Position numbers and translations under genes: made by a program
Source: CAYMAZ01 sp964388575
GTDB taxonomy: Bacteria; Bacteroidota; Bacteroidia; Bacteroidales; DTU049
Reading direction: 5' to 3'
Length of the DNA stretch: 64,000 bases
NCBI GenBank assembly: GCA_964388575.1
Contig: CAYMAZ010000006.1
Span: 1 to 64,000 of the forward strand
Shown: positions 16,521 to 24,693 of the stretch, one piece after another
Numbering within the stretch: position 1 is the first letter of the stretch
Layout of the letters: each line of letters begins with the position of its first letter
Notes under the pieces: model-generated
Told to the model about the DNA's origin: nothing
The model's input: only the letters and a program-made list of their open reading frames with translations
Databases searched by the model: none

Positions 16521-17419
16521 AGTCAAAAAATAAAATGAAGCAGGATTACAACCGCTACTCCTACGTGCGAAACAACCCGCTGAAATATACTGATCCGAGT
16601 GGGTATTACGTTTCCGGCGGGTATGGGTATTATGATAATACATTGTCTTCGTATACCAAAAGGCTATATGAAGGTCGGGAGATTTGGAACAGGCAACTGG
16701 ATGAAGTCTATAAAAGAGGTGATTTTGGGATTACCAATTCGCCACTTGATGCATTTTATGCCTATTTTGGAATTTCAAATAATGGAGATGGTGGTCCAAA
16801 CAGCTATCTTCCTGCTTCATTGCAATTTGACATGGCAATGGCTGCTGTTGTTGCCCAAACCGGTTTGCCTTTTGAGAAAAAAGATGGAAAGTGGGGTATT
16901 TGGGTAGATTCATGGAGAATTGCAGGGATACAGTATTATTTTGAGGACTTTAATACACTTCCTACTTTTGAAAGAATTAAAACTTTTGTTTCATTTTCTT
17001 ATAATCCAGAAAATAATACTATAACAATTGATGATAAGGCTATTAATTCTATCATATCTCATTATGATAATAATATTGAATTTTACAGTAATGTTTCGTT
17101 TGGCATTAATTTAGAAACAATGATGATATCAGGAGCAGCGGCATATAACACTCAGAAATTGATACTAACTATTGGAAAATTAGCTACAAAATCAAGCGCA
17201 GGAGCAGGTTTTGTATTTAATGCAATGGATGCCTGGAGGGCATACAACAAAGGTCACTATTATGAAGGTTCATGGCAGGGAATTCAGGCTTTGGGTTATA
17301 TAGTTGGTGGAGTATTCCTTTTTATTCCAGGCACTCAAGTAGCTGGGTTATGGATTATTGGTGTCAATTCTGCTGCTGACGTCGGAGAGTATTTTTATGT
17401 TAACTGGCAAAAAAATTAA
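16517..17419 (+). CDS. Displaced RHS toxin-tip cassette 2
   Basis: The frame can start at TTG 16517, or more plausibly at ATG 16535, which falls immediately before the RHS core motif QDYNRYSYVRNNPLKYTDPS. The tip opens with YYVSGGYGYYDN as in cassette 1, then differs. It ends with a hydrophobic, Gly-rich region (LGYIVGGVFLFIPGTQVAG, then VNSAADVGEYFYV) that could insert in membranes. There is no signal peptide and no RHS shell, so it looks like a stored tip. A 160-aa membrane protein follows by 5 bases. The boundary sits at the point where cores and tips are expected to recombine. Biochemical activity cannot be read from the sequence. Confidence 0.7.
   Translation: MKSKNKMKQDYNRYSYVRNNPLKYTDPSGYYVSGGYGYYDNTLSSYTKRLYEGREIWNRQLDEVYKRGDFGITNSPLDAFYAYFGISNNGDGGPNSYLPASLQFDMAMAAVVAQTGLPFEKKDGKWGIWVDSWRIAGIQYYFEDFNTLPTFERIKTFVSFSYNPENNTITIDDKAINSIISHYDNNIEFYSNVSFGINLETMMISGAAAYNTQKLILTIGKLATKSSAGAGFVFNAMDAWRAYNKGHYYEGSWQGIQALGYIVGGVFLFIPGTQVAGLWIIGVNSAADVGEYFYVNWQKN
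16577..16656 (+). repeat. Cassette-junction repeat, copy 2 (80 bp)
   Basis: This is the second copy of the 80-bp junction segment at 15260-15339 (three differences). The DNA after it diverges between the two cassettes. Confidence 0.9.
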
Positions 17420-17424
17420 TCCCT

Positions 17425-17907
17425 ATGAAACAAATCATCTCATTTTTATATTTGTATTGGTTAAGATATGTTCTGTTTATCAAAGCATTATATAGACCAA
17501 AATTACATAAATGGAAGAAAAAGGGAAAAAGGAGAAAATATTCTGATTTTAACGACGCTATTTACAATCTCATAGGTTTCGGAGTCTTGGTTCAATTTTT
17601 CTTTTTATTTACGATAGTTGAAATTACTTTTAAAATCAAGGGTTTAATTTTTTTAGCCAAACATAGAATTCCTGGTTTTTTTATTGCAATATTAGGTGTG
17701 ATTCTTTTTTATTTACTGAGGTTTTTATTGTTTCAATTATGTCCAAAAATACAACTAGAAAAGGATAATAAAATTTGGTTAATCAGAGATGCAATTACTC
17801 AAACAAAAAACATAAGATTTGTTTATCCATTGATTTTTGTAATCTTTTTAGGCCTTTTGTTTTTTTTCACAACAGGACTGTTTATTGCCTCAGCAGTAAA
17901 TAATTAA
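17425..17907 (+). CDS. Polytopic membrane protein, candidate immunity for cassette 2
   Basis: The 160-aa product has a basic N-terminal loop (KLHKWKKKGKRRKY) and three or four transmembrane helices (LIGFGVLVQFFFLFTIVEI, IPGFFIAILGVILFYLLRFL, FVYPLIFVIFLGLLFFFTTG). I recognise no family. It lies 5 bases after cassette 2 on the same strand, matching the other toxin-tip/membrane-protein pairs of the array. Immunity is inferred from position. It is the third multi-helix immunity candidate in a row, which points to tips that act on membranes. Confidence 0.55.
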   Translation: MKQIISFLYLYWLRYVLFIKALYRPKLHKWKKKGKRRKYSDFNDAIYNLIGFGVLVQFFFLFTIVEITFKIKGLIFLAKHRIPGFFIAILGVILFYLLRFLLFQLCPKIQLEKDNKIWLIRDAITQTKNIRFVYPLIFVIFLGLLFFFTTGLFIASAVNN

Positions 17908-18025
17908 TTCCTCTTATATGAAAATCTTTCAAATTTACACCATGATTTGGCAAAGCAAGGACATGCTATGAGACTGATACAACAAGATATGTTCTTTAGG
18001 AGGATGTGGCAACATTAAAAAAACA

Positions 18026-18052
18026 TTTAAGGTCGCAAATTGCGACCTTAAA
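18026..18052. promoter_or_regulatory. 27-bp palindrome over the ORF6N promoter (candidate operator)
   Basis: Arms of 13 bp (TTTAAGGTCGCAA / TTGCGACCTTAAA) flank one central A. The palindrome covers the probable -33 TTG (18040-18042) of the ORF6N promoter, so a protein bound here would block transcription. The core TCGCAAATTGCGA recurs within the gene at 18301-18331. In one frame this DNA also spells KKHLRSQIATLKE, which resembles an ORF6N family motif, so it could instead be a scrap of another ORF6N gene. Confidence 0.6.
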
Positions 18053-18071
18053 GGAATGAATGATAAATTTG
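18040..18071 (+). promoter_or_regulatory. Promoter of the ORF6N gene
   Basis: A TTG at 18040-18042 and TAAATTTG at 18064-18071 are separated by 21 bases, fitting the Bacteroidota promoter pattern. The start codon follows at 18088. Confidence 0.7.
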
Positions 18072-18087
18072 CTATATAAAAAAATTT

Positions 18088-18636
18088 ATGGAAAAGAATA
18101 ACAAGACAAATGCAATTGCAATACCTGACGAAGTAGTAATGAGCAAAATTTATTTTATAAGAGGGCAAAAAGTGATGTTGGATAAAGATTTAGCGGAACT
18201 CTACGGGGTCGAAACAAGAAGATTAAATGAACAGGTTAAAAGGAATATTTCCCGATTCCCAGGTGATTTTATGTTTCAATTATCAAATGATGAATATCAA
18301 AACTTGAAATCGCAAATTGCGATTTCAAGTTGGGGTGGACGTCGAAAACCTCCTTATGCTTTTACCGAACATGGTGTTTTGATGTTATCCAGCGTTTTAA
18401 ACTCAGAGAGAGCAATAAAAGTAAACATACAGATCATGCGGGTTTATGTTCGTATCCGTGAAATGATACTGCTCAATAAAGATATATTACAGCGTTTAGA
18501 AGGTATTGAAAGAAAATTATCTGACCATGATAATCAAATTATGCTGATTTTTGAATACCTGAAACAGTTTGAAGAAGCCAAGCAACAGCAGTTAGAACAG
18601 ACAAATCGGAAAAGAATCGGATTTAAAAAAGATTAA
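18088..18636 (+). CDS. ORF6N domain-containing DNA-binding protein
   Basis: The 182-aa product carries the ORF6N domain in its first ~110 residues: VVMSKIYFIRGQKVMLDKDL, then AELYGVETRRLNEQVKRN, RFPGDFMFQL, and the YAFTEHGVLMLSSVLNSERA block. A coiled-coil-like C-terminus follows. ORF6N/KilA-N-type domains are found in phage and mobile-element DNA-binding proteins. The target is unknown in general. The gene has its own promoter, overlapped by a 27-bp palindrome, and a related palindrome lies within the coding sequence. Autoregulation is therefore a reasonable inference. It sits inside the RHS cassette array between the last immunity gene and an RHS scrap, and is likely a later insertion. Confidence 0.85.
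   Translation: MEKNNKTNAIAIPDEVVMSKIYFIRGQKVMLDKDLAELYGVETRRLNEQVKRNISRFPGDFMFQLSNDEYQNLKSQIAISSWGGRRKPPYAFTEHGVLMLSSVLNSERAIKVNIQIMRVYVRIREMILLNKDILQRLEGIERKLSDHDNQIMLIFEYLKQFEEAKQQQLEQTNRKRIGFKKD
18301..18331. promoter_or_regulatory. 31-bp palindrome inside the ORF6N gene
   Basis: Perfect 15-bp arms (AACTTGAAATCGCAA / TTGCGATTTCAAGTT) flank one central A. It shares the core TCGCAAATTGCGA with the promoter palindrome at 18026-18052. Outside the core the arms differ but each keeps its own complementarity (GG...CC against AA...TT). It encodes NLKSQIAISS. Confidence 0.65.
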
Positions 18637-18733
18637 CCTTTTTAATGCAATATTAAAGCTATACTGAAATAAACTCAGGCTTTCAGCCTGATTCAAAACA
18701 CATCAATCAAAAATATTTTTCTAACTTTACGGC

Positions 18734-19060
18734 ATGGAATGGCAAAGCAATACAATAGTTTCTTTTTCAATCACCAACCGCGGCTTCACCGGCCACGAGC
18801 ACATGCAGCAATTTGGTCTCATCAACATGAATGGCCGAATGTATGATCCCATCCTCGCCCGCATGCTCTCGCCCGATCCATTAGTAACCAACTCCGCCCT
18901 CAGCCAGGATTACAACCGCTACGCCTATGTGCGAAACAACCCCATGAAATTTACTAATCCCAGTGGGTATCAATACATGATTGATGGCCTGATCCAACAA
19001 TTAAATTCTCGACAGGTGAAGGATTTATACTCATTATTCCTGACAAACTTCGATGTCTGA
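18734..19060 (+). pseudogene. RHS core remnant without a tip
   Basis: The 108-aa frame enters the RHS core at FSITNRGFTGHEHMQQFGLI, continues through NGRMYDPILARMLSPDP and QDYNRYAYVRNNP, and ends about 30 residues after the SGY junction with no recognisable tip. It shares about 117 bp with the truncated RHS gene (18764-18880 against 13981-14097) with roughly ten differences. There is no signal peptide and no immunity gene behind it; the next gene is an unrelated glycosyltransferase. I take it to be the worn-out right end of the cassette array and the right boundary of the island. Confidence 0.75.
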
Positions 19061-19080
19061 ATGGAATAAAAGAATTTTTT

Positions 19081-19088
19081 TACTTTTG
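19081..19088 (+). promoter_or_regulatory. TAnnTTTG element (TACTTTTG) for the GT39-like gene
   Basis: It lies 15 bases upstream of the ATG at 19104 and matches the Bacteroidota -7 consensus. Confidence 0.6.
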
Positions 19089-19103
19089 CTGTAATGTTTT
19101 AGG

Positions 19104-20663
19104 ATGACAACCCATTACACAACATTTCAGATTATTTCAATATTCGGGACAGCAGCAATTGCAGTCGCTGCAATTATTTATCTTCATATTTTAAGAAAAT
19201 ATAAAACAGCGGTATTGCTATTGTTTATTGCGGCTGCATTGATCAGGTTTTCTGTGATCCGGTTTGATCAGTTTGTTAATCTTTGGGATGAACAGTTTCA
19301 TGCCCTTGTAGCAAAGAACATGATGGATGAGCCGTTTAAACCAATGTTGTACAAAGATCCTGTTCTGCCTTACAACAAGGCAATGTGGATTTCCAGTCAT
19401 GTGTGGTTGCACAAGCCACCGCTTTTTCTGTGGCAGATTGCACTGAGTATGATACTCTTTGGTGTCAATGAGTTCGGATTACGATTTCCCGGAGCGTTCA
19501 TGTCATTTTTATTTGTGCTGATGATTTATTCCATGGCCAGGAAGTGGACAAACAGGTATATTGCATTTTATGCTGCACTTTTTTCTGCCTTTTCCTCGTA
19601 TTTGCTTGTTATGGTCGCAGGTTTTCAGCCAACTGACCATAACGATACAGCCTTTATTTTTTATGTAACGGCAAGTTTGTGGGCATGGACCAAATATATG
19701 TATTCAGGAAAATTAAAATGGGTCATACTTGCCGGAGTTATTGCAGGCTGTGCCGTGCTAGTGAAATGGTATGCGGGACTGCTGATCTTTCCGGTATGGG
19801 GAATCGCAGTACTGAGCTCTGCTGAACTCAGAAAAACACTCAGATCCTACATTCATATTGTAATTTCTTTTGTGTTGTGTATTCTTGTGTTTTTGCCGTG
19901 GCAGATATATGTAGCAATACAGTTTCCTGCAGAGAACAAATTTTCTTCTTTGGCAAAGGCAGAGCATCTCTGGAATGTTGTGGAAGGACACGGGGGCGGA
20001 CTCTTGTATCACTTCTTTGTTCTTGATACACTTTATGCAAAAGGTGCTGTTTTTTTGACGATTCCTGCATTATTGCTGCTCGTGAGAAAAATCCGTAACA
20101 AAGGAGTCAAAGTAGCTTCAGTGGCATTTGTTCTGATTCCTTTTCTGGTGTTTTCAGTATCTGCAACAAAGTTGTCTGCTTTTACGATGATCAGTTCCTC
20201 AGTCATTTTTATTGCATTTGCAACATTGATCTATGAACTGTTCCTGTTTTTCAGACCCCGGTATCAAAAACACAGAAAGTTTGGAAAATTTATCGCAGTT
20301 GCTGCTCTCATAGGTTGTTTGTTCTGGTTTTATAATGTTGATCACATTCAATATCATCATACAGTCTGGAAGAATGAAAAAGCTGAATACAGAAACAACA
20401 GGTATCAATCAGCTGCATTTTTCAGGTCAATGGATGTGAAGGCTGTTCCTGAACATTCAATTTTCATAAACTGCAAGGCATATGATGCTGTTATGATGAT
20501 GTTTTATACTCCTTTTGTTGCCTATGATGGAATTCCTTATGATGATCAGATGCAAATTCTGATGAATTCAGGCAGGCCGGTTTTTGTATTTGAAAATGAT
20601 GAAACTGAAGCACTTTCAGAGCAATATCCATGGTTGAAAATTTATTCCGGAGATTACTGGTGA
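19104..20663 (+). CDS. GT39/ArnT-like membrane glycosyltransferase
   Basis: The 519-aa polytopic protein resembles dolichyl-phosphate-mannose mannosyltransferase-type enzymes, which move a sugar from a polyprenyl phosphate to lipid A or protein on the periplasmic side. The first periplasmic loop has the acidic motif NLWDEQFHALVAKNM near 75-89, and LHKPPLFLW near 115-123, both typical of the family. About a dozen helices follow and the C-terminus is a short soluble tail. It is transcribed alone after the RHS island and converges on birA (3-base gap). The acceptor substrate cannot be told from sequence. Confidence 0.75.
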   Translation: MTTHYTTFQIISIFGTAAIAVAAIIYLHILRKYKTAVLLLFIAAALIRFSVIRFDQFVNLWDEQFHALVAKNMMDEPFKPMLYKDPVLPYNKAMWISSHVWLHKPPLFLWQIALSMILFGVNEFGLRFPGAFMSFLFVLMIYSMARKWTNRYIAFYAALFSAFSSYLLVMVAGFQPTDHNDTAFIFYVTASLWAWTKYMYSGKLKWVILAGVIAGCAVLVKWYAGLLIFPVWGIAVLSSAELRKTLRSYIHIVISFVLCILVFLPWQIYVAIQFPAENKFSSLAKAEHLWNVVEGHGGGLLYHFFVLDTLYAKGAVFLTIPALLLLVRKIRNKGVKVASVAFVLIPFLVFSVSATKLSAFTMISSSVIFIAFATLIYELFLFFRPRYQKHRKFGKFIAVAALIGCLFWFYNVDHIQYHHTVWKNEKAEYRNNRYQSAAFFRSMDVKAVPEHSIFINCKAYDAVMMMFYTPFVAYDGIPYDDQMQILMNSGRPVFVFENDETEALSEQYPWLKIYSGDYW

Positions 20664-20666
20664 TAT

Positions 20667-21416
20667 TTAAAGGTGCAAATACTTCAACTGCCCGTGTTCA
20701 AGTTGTAATATTTCACCGGATGATGTTTGCAAGATCAGTCTGCCTGACTTGTCTACTGAGATGATTCTTGCAATGGTATGAATGTCATTCACAAGATATT
20801 CCCGTTCTTCATTTCTGAAAAGAAGCAAATCGTTATATTCATTTTCAATTTGTACATACTTCTGGTTTTCAATGAGGGTAATTTTTTTCCTGATCAATCC
20901 ACTCAGTTTGATCAGACATGTTTGGATATTATAGTGTTTTGAAGTAATGTTTTTAAGAGATACAGCTCTGTTTTCCATTTCAGGAAATGATTCCTGGTTG
21001 ATGTTGAGACCAATACCTAAAATGCTATGAATCTCTTCTCCGAGGATCATGTTTTCGATAAGTATTCCTGCAATTTTTCCACCTTCATGGATAATGTCGT
21101 TTGGCCATTTGATTTTAAAATGCGAAGAGTGGGTTTCTGAATTCAGAAATTCTGCTACTGAAAGTGCAACGCACTTGTTGATGAGAAAAAGTTTTTCTGC
21201 AATGATTTTACCAGGATTGTAGTACATTGAAAATGTCAGATTCAGCCCGGGTTCTGATATCCAGATGTTCTTTCCCTGACCTTTGCCGCTTTTCTGATTA
21301 TTTGTATGAACAACAGTAAACTGTTTGGGGACAGAAGAAACGATCATTTGTTGTAAATGATCATTGGTTGATTTGGTTTCATCAAGAAAGATCAGAATTG
21401 TGTTCTTATTTTTCAT
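20667..21416 (-). CDS. birA: Biotin--[acetyl-CoA-carboxylase] ligase
   Basis: The 249-aa enzyme makes biotinyl-AMP and transfers biotin to the lysine of carrier proteins such as the acetyl-CoA carboxylase subunit. Seen motifs are TKSTNDHL near 14-21, SGKGQGKNIWISEPGLNLTF (the biotin-adenylate loop), KIKWPNDI near 103-110 and GKIAGILIEN. There is no N-terminal helix-turn-helix, so it is the catalytic-only type without repressor function. It is divergent from rsfS across an ~80-bp region carrying promoters for both. Confidence 0.93.
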   Translation of the reverse strand: MKNKNTILIFLDETKSTNDHLQQMIVSSVPKQFTVVHTNNQKSGKGQGKNIWISEPGLNLTFSMYYNPGKIIAEKLFLINKCVALSVAEFLNSETHSSHFKIKWPNDIIHEGGKIAGILIENMILGEEIHSILGIGLNINQESFPEMENRAVSLKNITSKHYNIQTCLIKLSGLIRKKITLIENQKYVQIENEYNDLLLFRNEEREYLVNDIHTIARIISVDKSGRLILQTSSGEILQLEHGQLKYLHL

Positions 21417-21420
21417 GATG

Positions 21421-21451
21421 CAAAAATACGGACATACTTCTGTAAAATCAA
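21421..21451 (-). promoter_or_regulatory. Promoter of birA
   Basis: On the minus strand TTG (21451-21449) and TATTTTTG (21428-21421) are 20 bases apart, a full Bacteroidota promoter. It lies only 4 bases before the start codon at 21416, so the message is nearly leaderless. Confidence 0.7.
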
Positions 21452-21492
21452 CATAATTAACGAGTAAATGTTTATGATTTCATGAATTTGGT

Positions 21493-21500
21493 TAATTTTG
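21493..21500 (+). promoter_or_regulatory. TAnnTTTG element (TAATTTTG) for rsfS
   Basis: It lies 27 bases before the chosen rsfS start at 21528. Because transcription should begin near 21507, the more upstream ATG-like start at 21498 is excluded. Confidence 0.65.
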
Positions 21501-21527
21501 CAAATAATTACACAAAGGACAGAAAGT

Positions 21528-21866
21528 ATGGAAATAGATATTATTGTTGAATCAATTCTTGAGAAAAAGGGAAACGATATTGTGGTTCTTGATTTATCAG
21601 GACTGGACGGGGTGTTCTTTTCATCATTTGTCATTTGTCATGGCACCTCAGGACCACAGATGGAAGCGATCGTTGAGAATGTAGACCGGATGTTGCGAAA
21701 AAAGAAAAAAATTCATCCTTCCCATATAGAAGGAAAATCGAATATGGAATGGGTTTTGATGGACTACGGTGATATCATCGTACATGTTTTCAATGAAGAT
21801 TCCCGAAAATTCTACAATCTTGAAGATTTATGGGCAGATGCTATCATTACCCGTGTTGAACAGTAA
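21528..21866 (+). CDS. rsfS: Ribosomal silencing factor RsfS
   Basis: The product (112 aa from MEIDIIVESI) is the RsfS/Iojap family protein that binds ribosomal protein uL14 and blocks joining of the subunits when nutrients are short. Family motifs are GNDIVVLDLSGLDGVFFSSF, EGKSNMEWVLMDYGDIIVHV and FYNLEDLWADA. I chose ATG 21528 over 21498 because it follows AGGACAGAAAGT and because the promoter overlaps the upstream candidate. ftsH starts 17 bases after its stop, so the two are co-transcribed, as is usual in the phylum. Confidence 0.93.
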   Translation: MEIDIIVESILEKKGNDIVVLDLSGLDGVFFSSFVICHGTSGPQMEAIVENVDRMLRKKKKIHPSHIEGKSNMEWVLMDYGDIIVHVFNEDSRKFYNLEDLWADAIITRVEQ

Positions 21867-21883
21867 TAATTTGGAGTGACAAA

Positions 21884-24031
21884 ATGACAGAAAAACAAAA
21901 ACCTTCAGGGAAAGGCCCGCTACCGGGAAAACCGGCTCCGGGTGGTAGGAAATTTAATTTTTATACAATTTACATTTTTATTGCAATTGTATTGATTGCA
22001 ATGTATTTTTTCAATTCACCAAGTAAGATCGAAGAAATTAACTGGAATCGTTTTGAAAGAATTGTAGAGAAACAAGATTATGAAAAGATTATCGTTGTAA
22101 ACAAGGAGTTTACAGAAATTTATATCAAAGCAGAAGCATTAAAGTCTGATTCATCTTACAATGATGTTGCAGAAGGCTCATGGGGGTCAAATTTAAACGA
22201 AGGTCCTCATTATCGAATGAAGTTTATAACGATAGAATCATTTGAAAATAACATCAGAGAACTTCAGGACAGGATTTTCAGACAAGATACAATAGGGAAA
22301 ACTCCTGAGGAAATCGCACAAATTGAAAAGGACAGCCGGATTGAGCTTATTCCTGAAACACGAAAGAACTGGGCCGGTGATCTTTTTACATGGCTGATTC
22401 CTATTGGGATTTTCGTTATAATCTGGATTTTTATCATGCGCTCCATGTCACGGGGGTCGGGAGGTGCCGGAAATATTTTCAGTGTTGGAAAGTCCAAAGC
22501 TCAGTTGTTTGACAGGGATTCCAGTGTTGCAGTGACATTTAAGGATGTTGCTGGGTTGGATGAAGCCAAGGTTGAAATTGTTGAAATTGTTGACTTTTTG
22601 AAAAGCCCAAAGAAATATACAGCACTCGGTGGTAAAATTCCGAAAGGTGTTTTGCTTGTCGGACCTCCCGGAACTGGTAAAACATTGCTTGCAAAAGCAG
22701 TTGCAGGAGAAGCAAAAGTCCCGTTTTTCAGTATGTCAGGCTCTGATTTTGTGGAAATGTTTGTAGGGGTTGGAGCTTCCAGAGTTCGTGACCTTTTTAA
22801 ACAGGCCAAGGAAAAAGCACCATGCATTGTTTTCATTGATGAAATCGATGCCATCGGTCGTGCGAGAGGCAAAAATGCCATCACGGGCGGAAATGATGAA
22901 AGGGAAAATACATTGAATCAGCTTCTGACCGAAATGGATGGTTTTTCATCAAATACAGGCGTAATCATTCTTGCAGCAACAAACAGAGCTGATATTCTTG
23001 ACAAAGCCCTGATGAGAGCTGGAAGGTTCGATCGAATGATTCATGTTGAACTGCCTGACTTAAACGGACGAGAAGATATTTTCAAAGTTCACCTGAAGCC
23101 ATTGAAGCTCTCAGCTGATGTGGAGCCTGCATTTCTTGCAAAACAAACTCCCGGTTTTTCAGGAGCTGATATTGCCAATGTTTGTAATGAAGCCGCTTTG
23201 ATAGCAGCAAGAAGAGACAAAAAAGTTGTTGAAAGACAGGATTTTCTAGATGCAGTTGACCGGATTATCGGAGGTTTGGAAAAAAGGAACAAGATAATTT
23301 CACCTGAAGAAAAGAAAGTGATTGCGTTTCATGAAGCAGGTCATGCTTCTGTAAGCTGGTTGCTTCCCTACGCACATCCTCTTGTGAAAGTGACAATTGT
23401 GCCGCGTGGTAAAGCGCTTGGAGCAGCCTGGTATTTGCCTGAAGAACGACAGATTACAACATTTGAACAGCTTTTTGATGAAATGACAGCCACACTCGGA
23501 GGACGTGCTGCAGAAGAAGTGATCTTCGGGAAAGTGTCAACAGGTGCTCTGAATGATCTAGAACGTATTACAAAGCAGGCTTATGCTGCAGTTTCATTCT
23601 TCGGCCTAAATGAAAAAATCGGAAATCTGAGCTTTTTCGATAGTTCCGGTTCTCAGGAGTATGTCTTTCAGAAACCTTACAGTGAAAAAACAGCTGAAGT
23701 GATTGATGAAGAGGTGAGTAAACTTGTCGAAAAAGCGTATTTAACTGCGAAAAAGCTTATTGTTGAAAACAAAGCAAAAGTTGAAGAACTGGCAAACAGA
23801 TTGCTGACAAAAGAAGTCATTTTTAAGGAGGATGTTGAAGAAATTTTTGGAAAAAGAGCAGGTGAAATAGAACCTCTAAAACCTGAAGAAAACAATCAGC
23901 AATCAACGATGTCTAATAATCAGAATGAAGAAATGGTTATCAGTGAAGACTCTGTGCCTGAGAAATCACTCGATATGGATACAAAACAGAACACACTTTT
24001 TGATCAGGATTCTGAAAACACAGAGCAGTAA
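21884..24031 (+). CDS. ftsH: ATP-dependent zinc metalloprotease FtsH
   Basis: This 715-aa inner-membrane AAA+ protease degrades misassembled membrane proteins and short-lived regulators. Two transmembrane helices (about 26-44 and 168-186) flank a periplasmic domain. The Walker A motif GPPGTGKT is at 260-267, Walker B is CIVFIDEID, the second region of homology is NRADILDKALMRAGRFDR, and the zinc site HEAGH is at 483-487. The C-terminus ends in a Gln/Glu-rich, low-complexity tail. The length is normal for the phylum. It lies between rsfS and an LUD-domain gene with small gaps, in one operon. Confidence 0.97.
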   Translation: MTEKQKPSGKGPLPGKPAPGGRKFNFYTIYIFIAIVLIAMYFFNSPSKIEEINWNRFERIVEKQDYEKIIVVNKEFTEIYIKAEALKSDSSYNDVAEGSWGSNLNEGPHYRMKFITIESFENNIRELQDRIFRQDTIGKTPEEIAQIEKDSRIELIPETRKNWAGDLFTWLIPIGIFVIIWIFIMRSMSRGSGGAGNIFSVGKSKAQLFDRDSSVAVTFKDVAGLDEAKVEIVEIVDFLKSPKKYTALGGKIPKGVLLVGPPGTGKTLLAKAVAGEAKVPFFSMSGSDFVEMFVGVGASRVRDLFKQAKEKAPCIVFIDEIDAIGRARGKNAITGGNDERENTLNQLLTEMDGFSSNTGVIILAATNRADILDKALMRAGRFDRMIHVELPDLNGREDIFKVHLKPLKLSADVEPAFLAKQTPGFSGADIANVCNEAALIAARRDKKVVERQDFLDAVDRIIGGLEKRNKIISPEEKKVIAFHEAGHASVSWLLPYAHPLVKVTIVPRGKALGAAWYLPEERQITTFEQLFDEMTATLGGRAAEEVIFGKVSTGALNDLERITKQAYAAVSFFGLNEKIGNLSFFDSSGSQEYVFQKPYSEKTAEVIDEEVSKLVEKAYLTAKKLIVENKAKVEELANRLLTKEVIFKEDVEEIFGKRAGEIEPLKPEENNQQSTMSNNQNEEMVISEDSVPEKSLDMDTKQNTLFDQDSENTEQ

Positions 24032-24042
24032 TCATAAACCAA

Positions 24043-24693
24043 ATGGGACAGAGAGAAGAAATAATTGCCCGCGAGGAAATGCTGAAAAAAATCAGGCAAG
24101 CACTTCTGGTTTCAAAGGAGAATCCATTCGAAGGAGAAGATCTGAATGCTGATGTTTTTGTGCACAGTGAAGAAATTCCAGAGCTTATTTTTGCACATAA
24201 ACTCATGGAAGCTGGTGGAAGTTTTGTGTATTGTGAGGATGAAAACGATTTTCTATCGCAGTTTTATGCACTCATAGAACAAAAAAACTGGAAACGATTC
24301 AGACCCGGAAACAAAGCTTTGGCTGAATTTATAAATCTACCTGCGGACATGATCATCAGTCCTGATCAATGCACCGGAGAGGAGATTGGAGTGACACAGT
24401 GTGAATATCTTGCCGCCCGAACCGGAAGTGTTGTGATGTCAACTACAGTGTGCCCTGATCGACTTGCATGGAGTTTTTGCAGTGTTCATATCGTTATTGC
24501 CTCAACAACTCAGGTTGTTGAAGGCCTGTCAAGTGCATATCAACTGTTAACTGAGAAATACAAGGACGATCAATATCCCTCTCTGATCAGTGTAGTGACA
24601 GGACCAAGTCGCACTGCTGATATTGAAAAAAATCTTGTTATGGGGGCACACGGACCTGCAGAGTTGATTGTCTTTTTAATTGACGTCGCATGA
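24043..24693 (+). CDS. LUD-domain (LutC/YkgG-like) protein
   Basis: The 216-aa protein has the LUD fold seen in LutC, part of the lactate-utilisation complex. Seen are CTGEEIGVTQCEYLAARTGS near 109-128, then SVVTGPSRTADIEKNLVMGA and HGPAELIVFL near the end, all family hallmarks. No lutA or lutB neighbour is present. The gene sits between ftsH (11-bp gap) and cdsA (4-bp ATGA overlap), as in many Bacteroidota, so a role in lactate use is doubtful. Its real function in this operon is not known to me. Confidence 0.85.
   Translation: MGQREEIIAREEMLKKIRQALLVSKENPFEGEDLNADVFVHSEEIPELIFAHKLMEAGGSFVYCEDENDFLSQFYALIEQKNWKRFRPGNKALAEFINLPADMIISPDQCTGEEIGVTQCEYLAARTGSVVMSTTVCPDRLAWSFCSVHIVIASTTQVVEGLSSAYQLLTEKYKDDQYPSLISVVTGPSRTADIEKNLVMGAHGPAELIVFLIDVA

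Noticed and set aside
17935..18025. Coding-like plus-strand stretch reading HDLAKQGHAMRLIQ
   Set aside because: About 25 codons with no start and no confirmed family; could be a cassette scrap but cannot be supported.
18675..18695. Hairpin TCAGGCT-TTC-AGCCTGA after the ORF6N gene
   Set aside because: The stem is only 7 bp and no T run follows; too weak to call a terminator.
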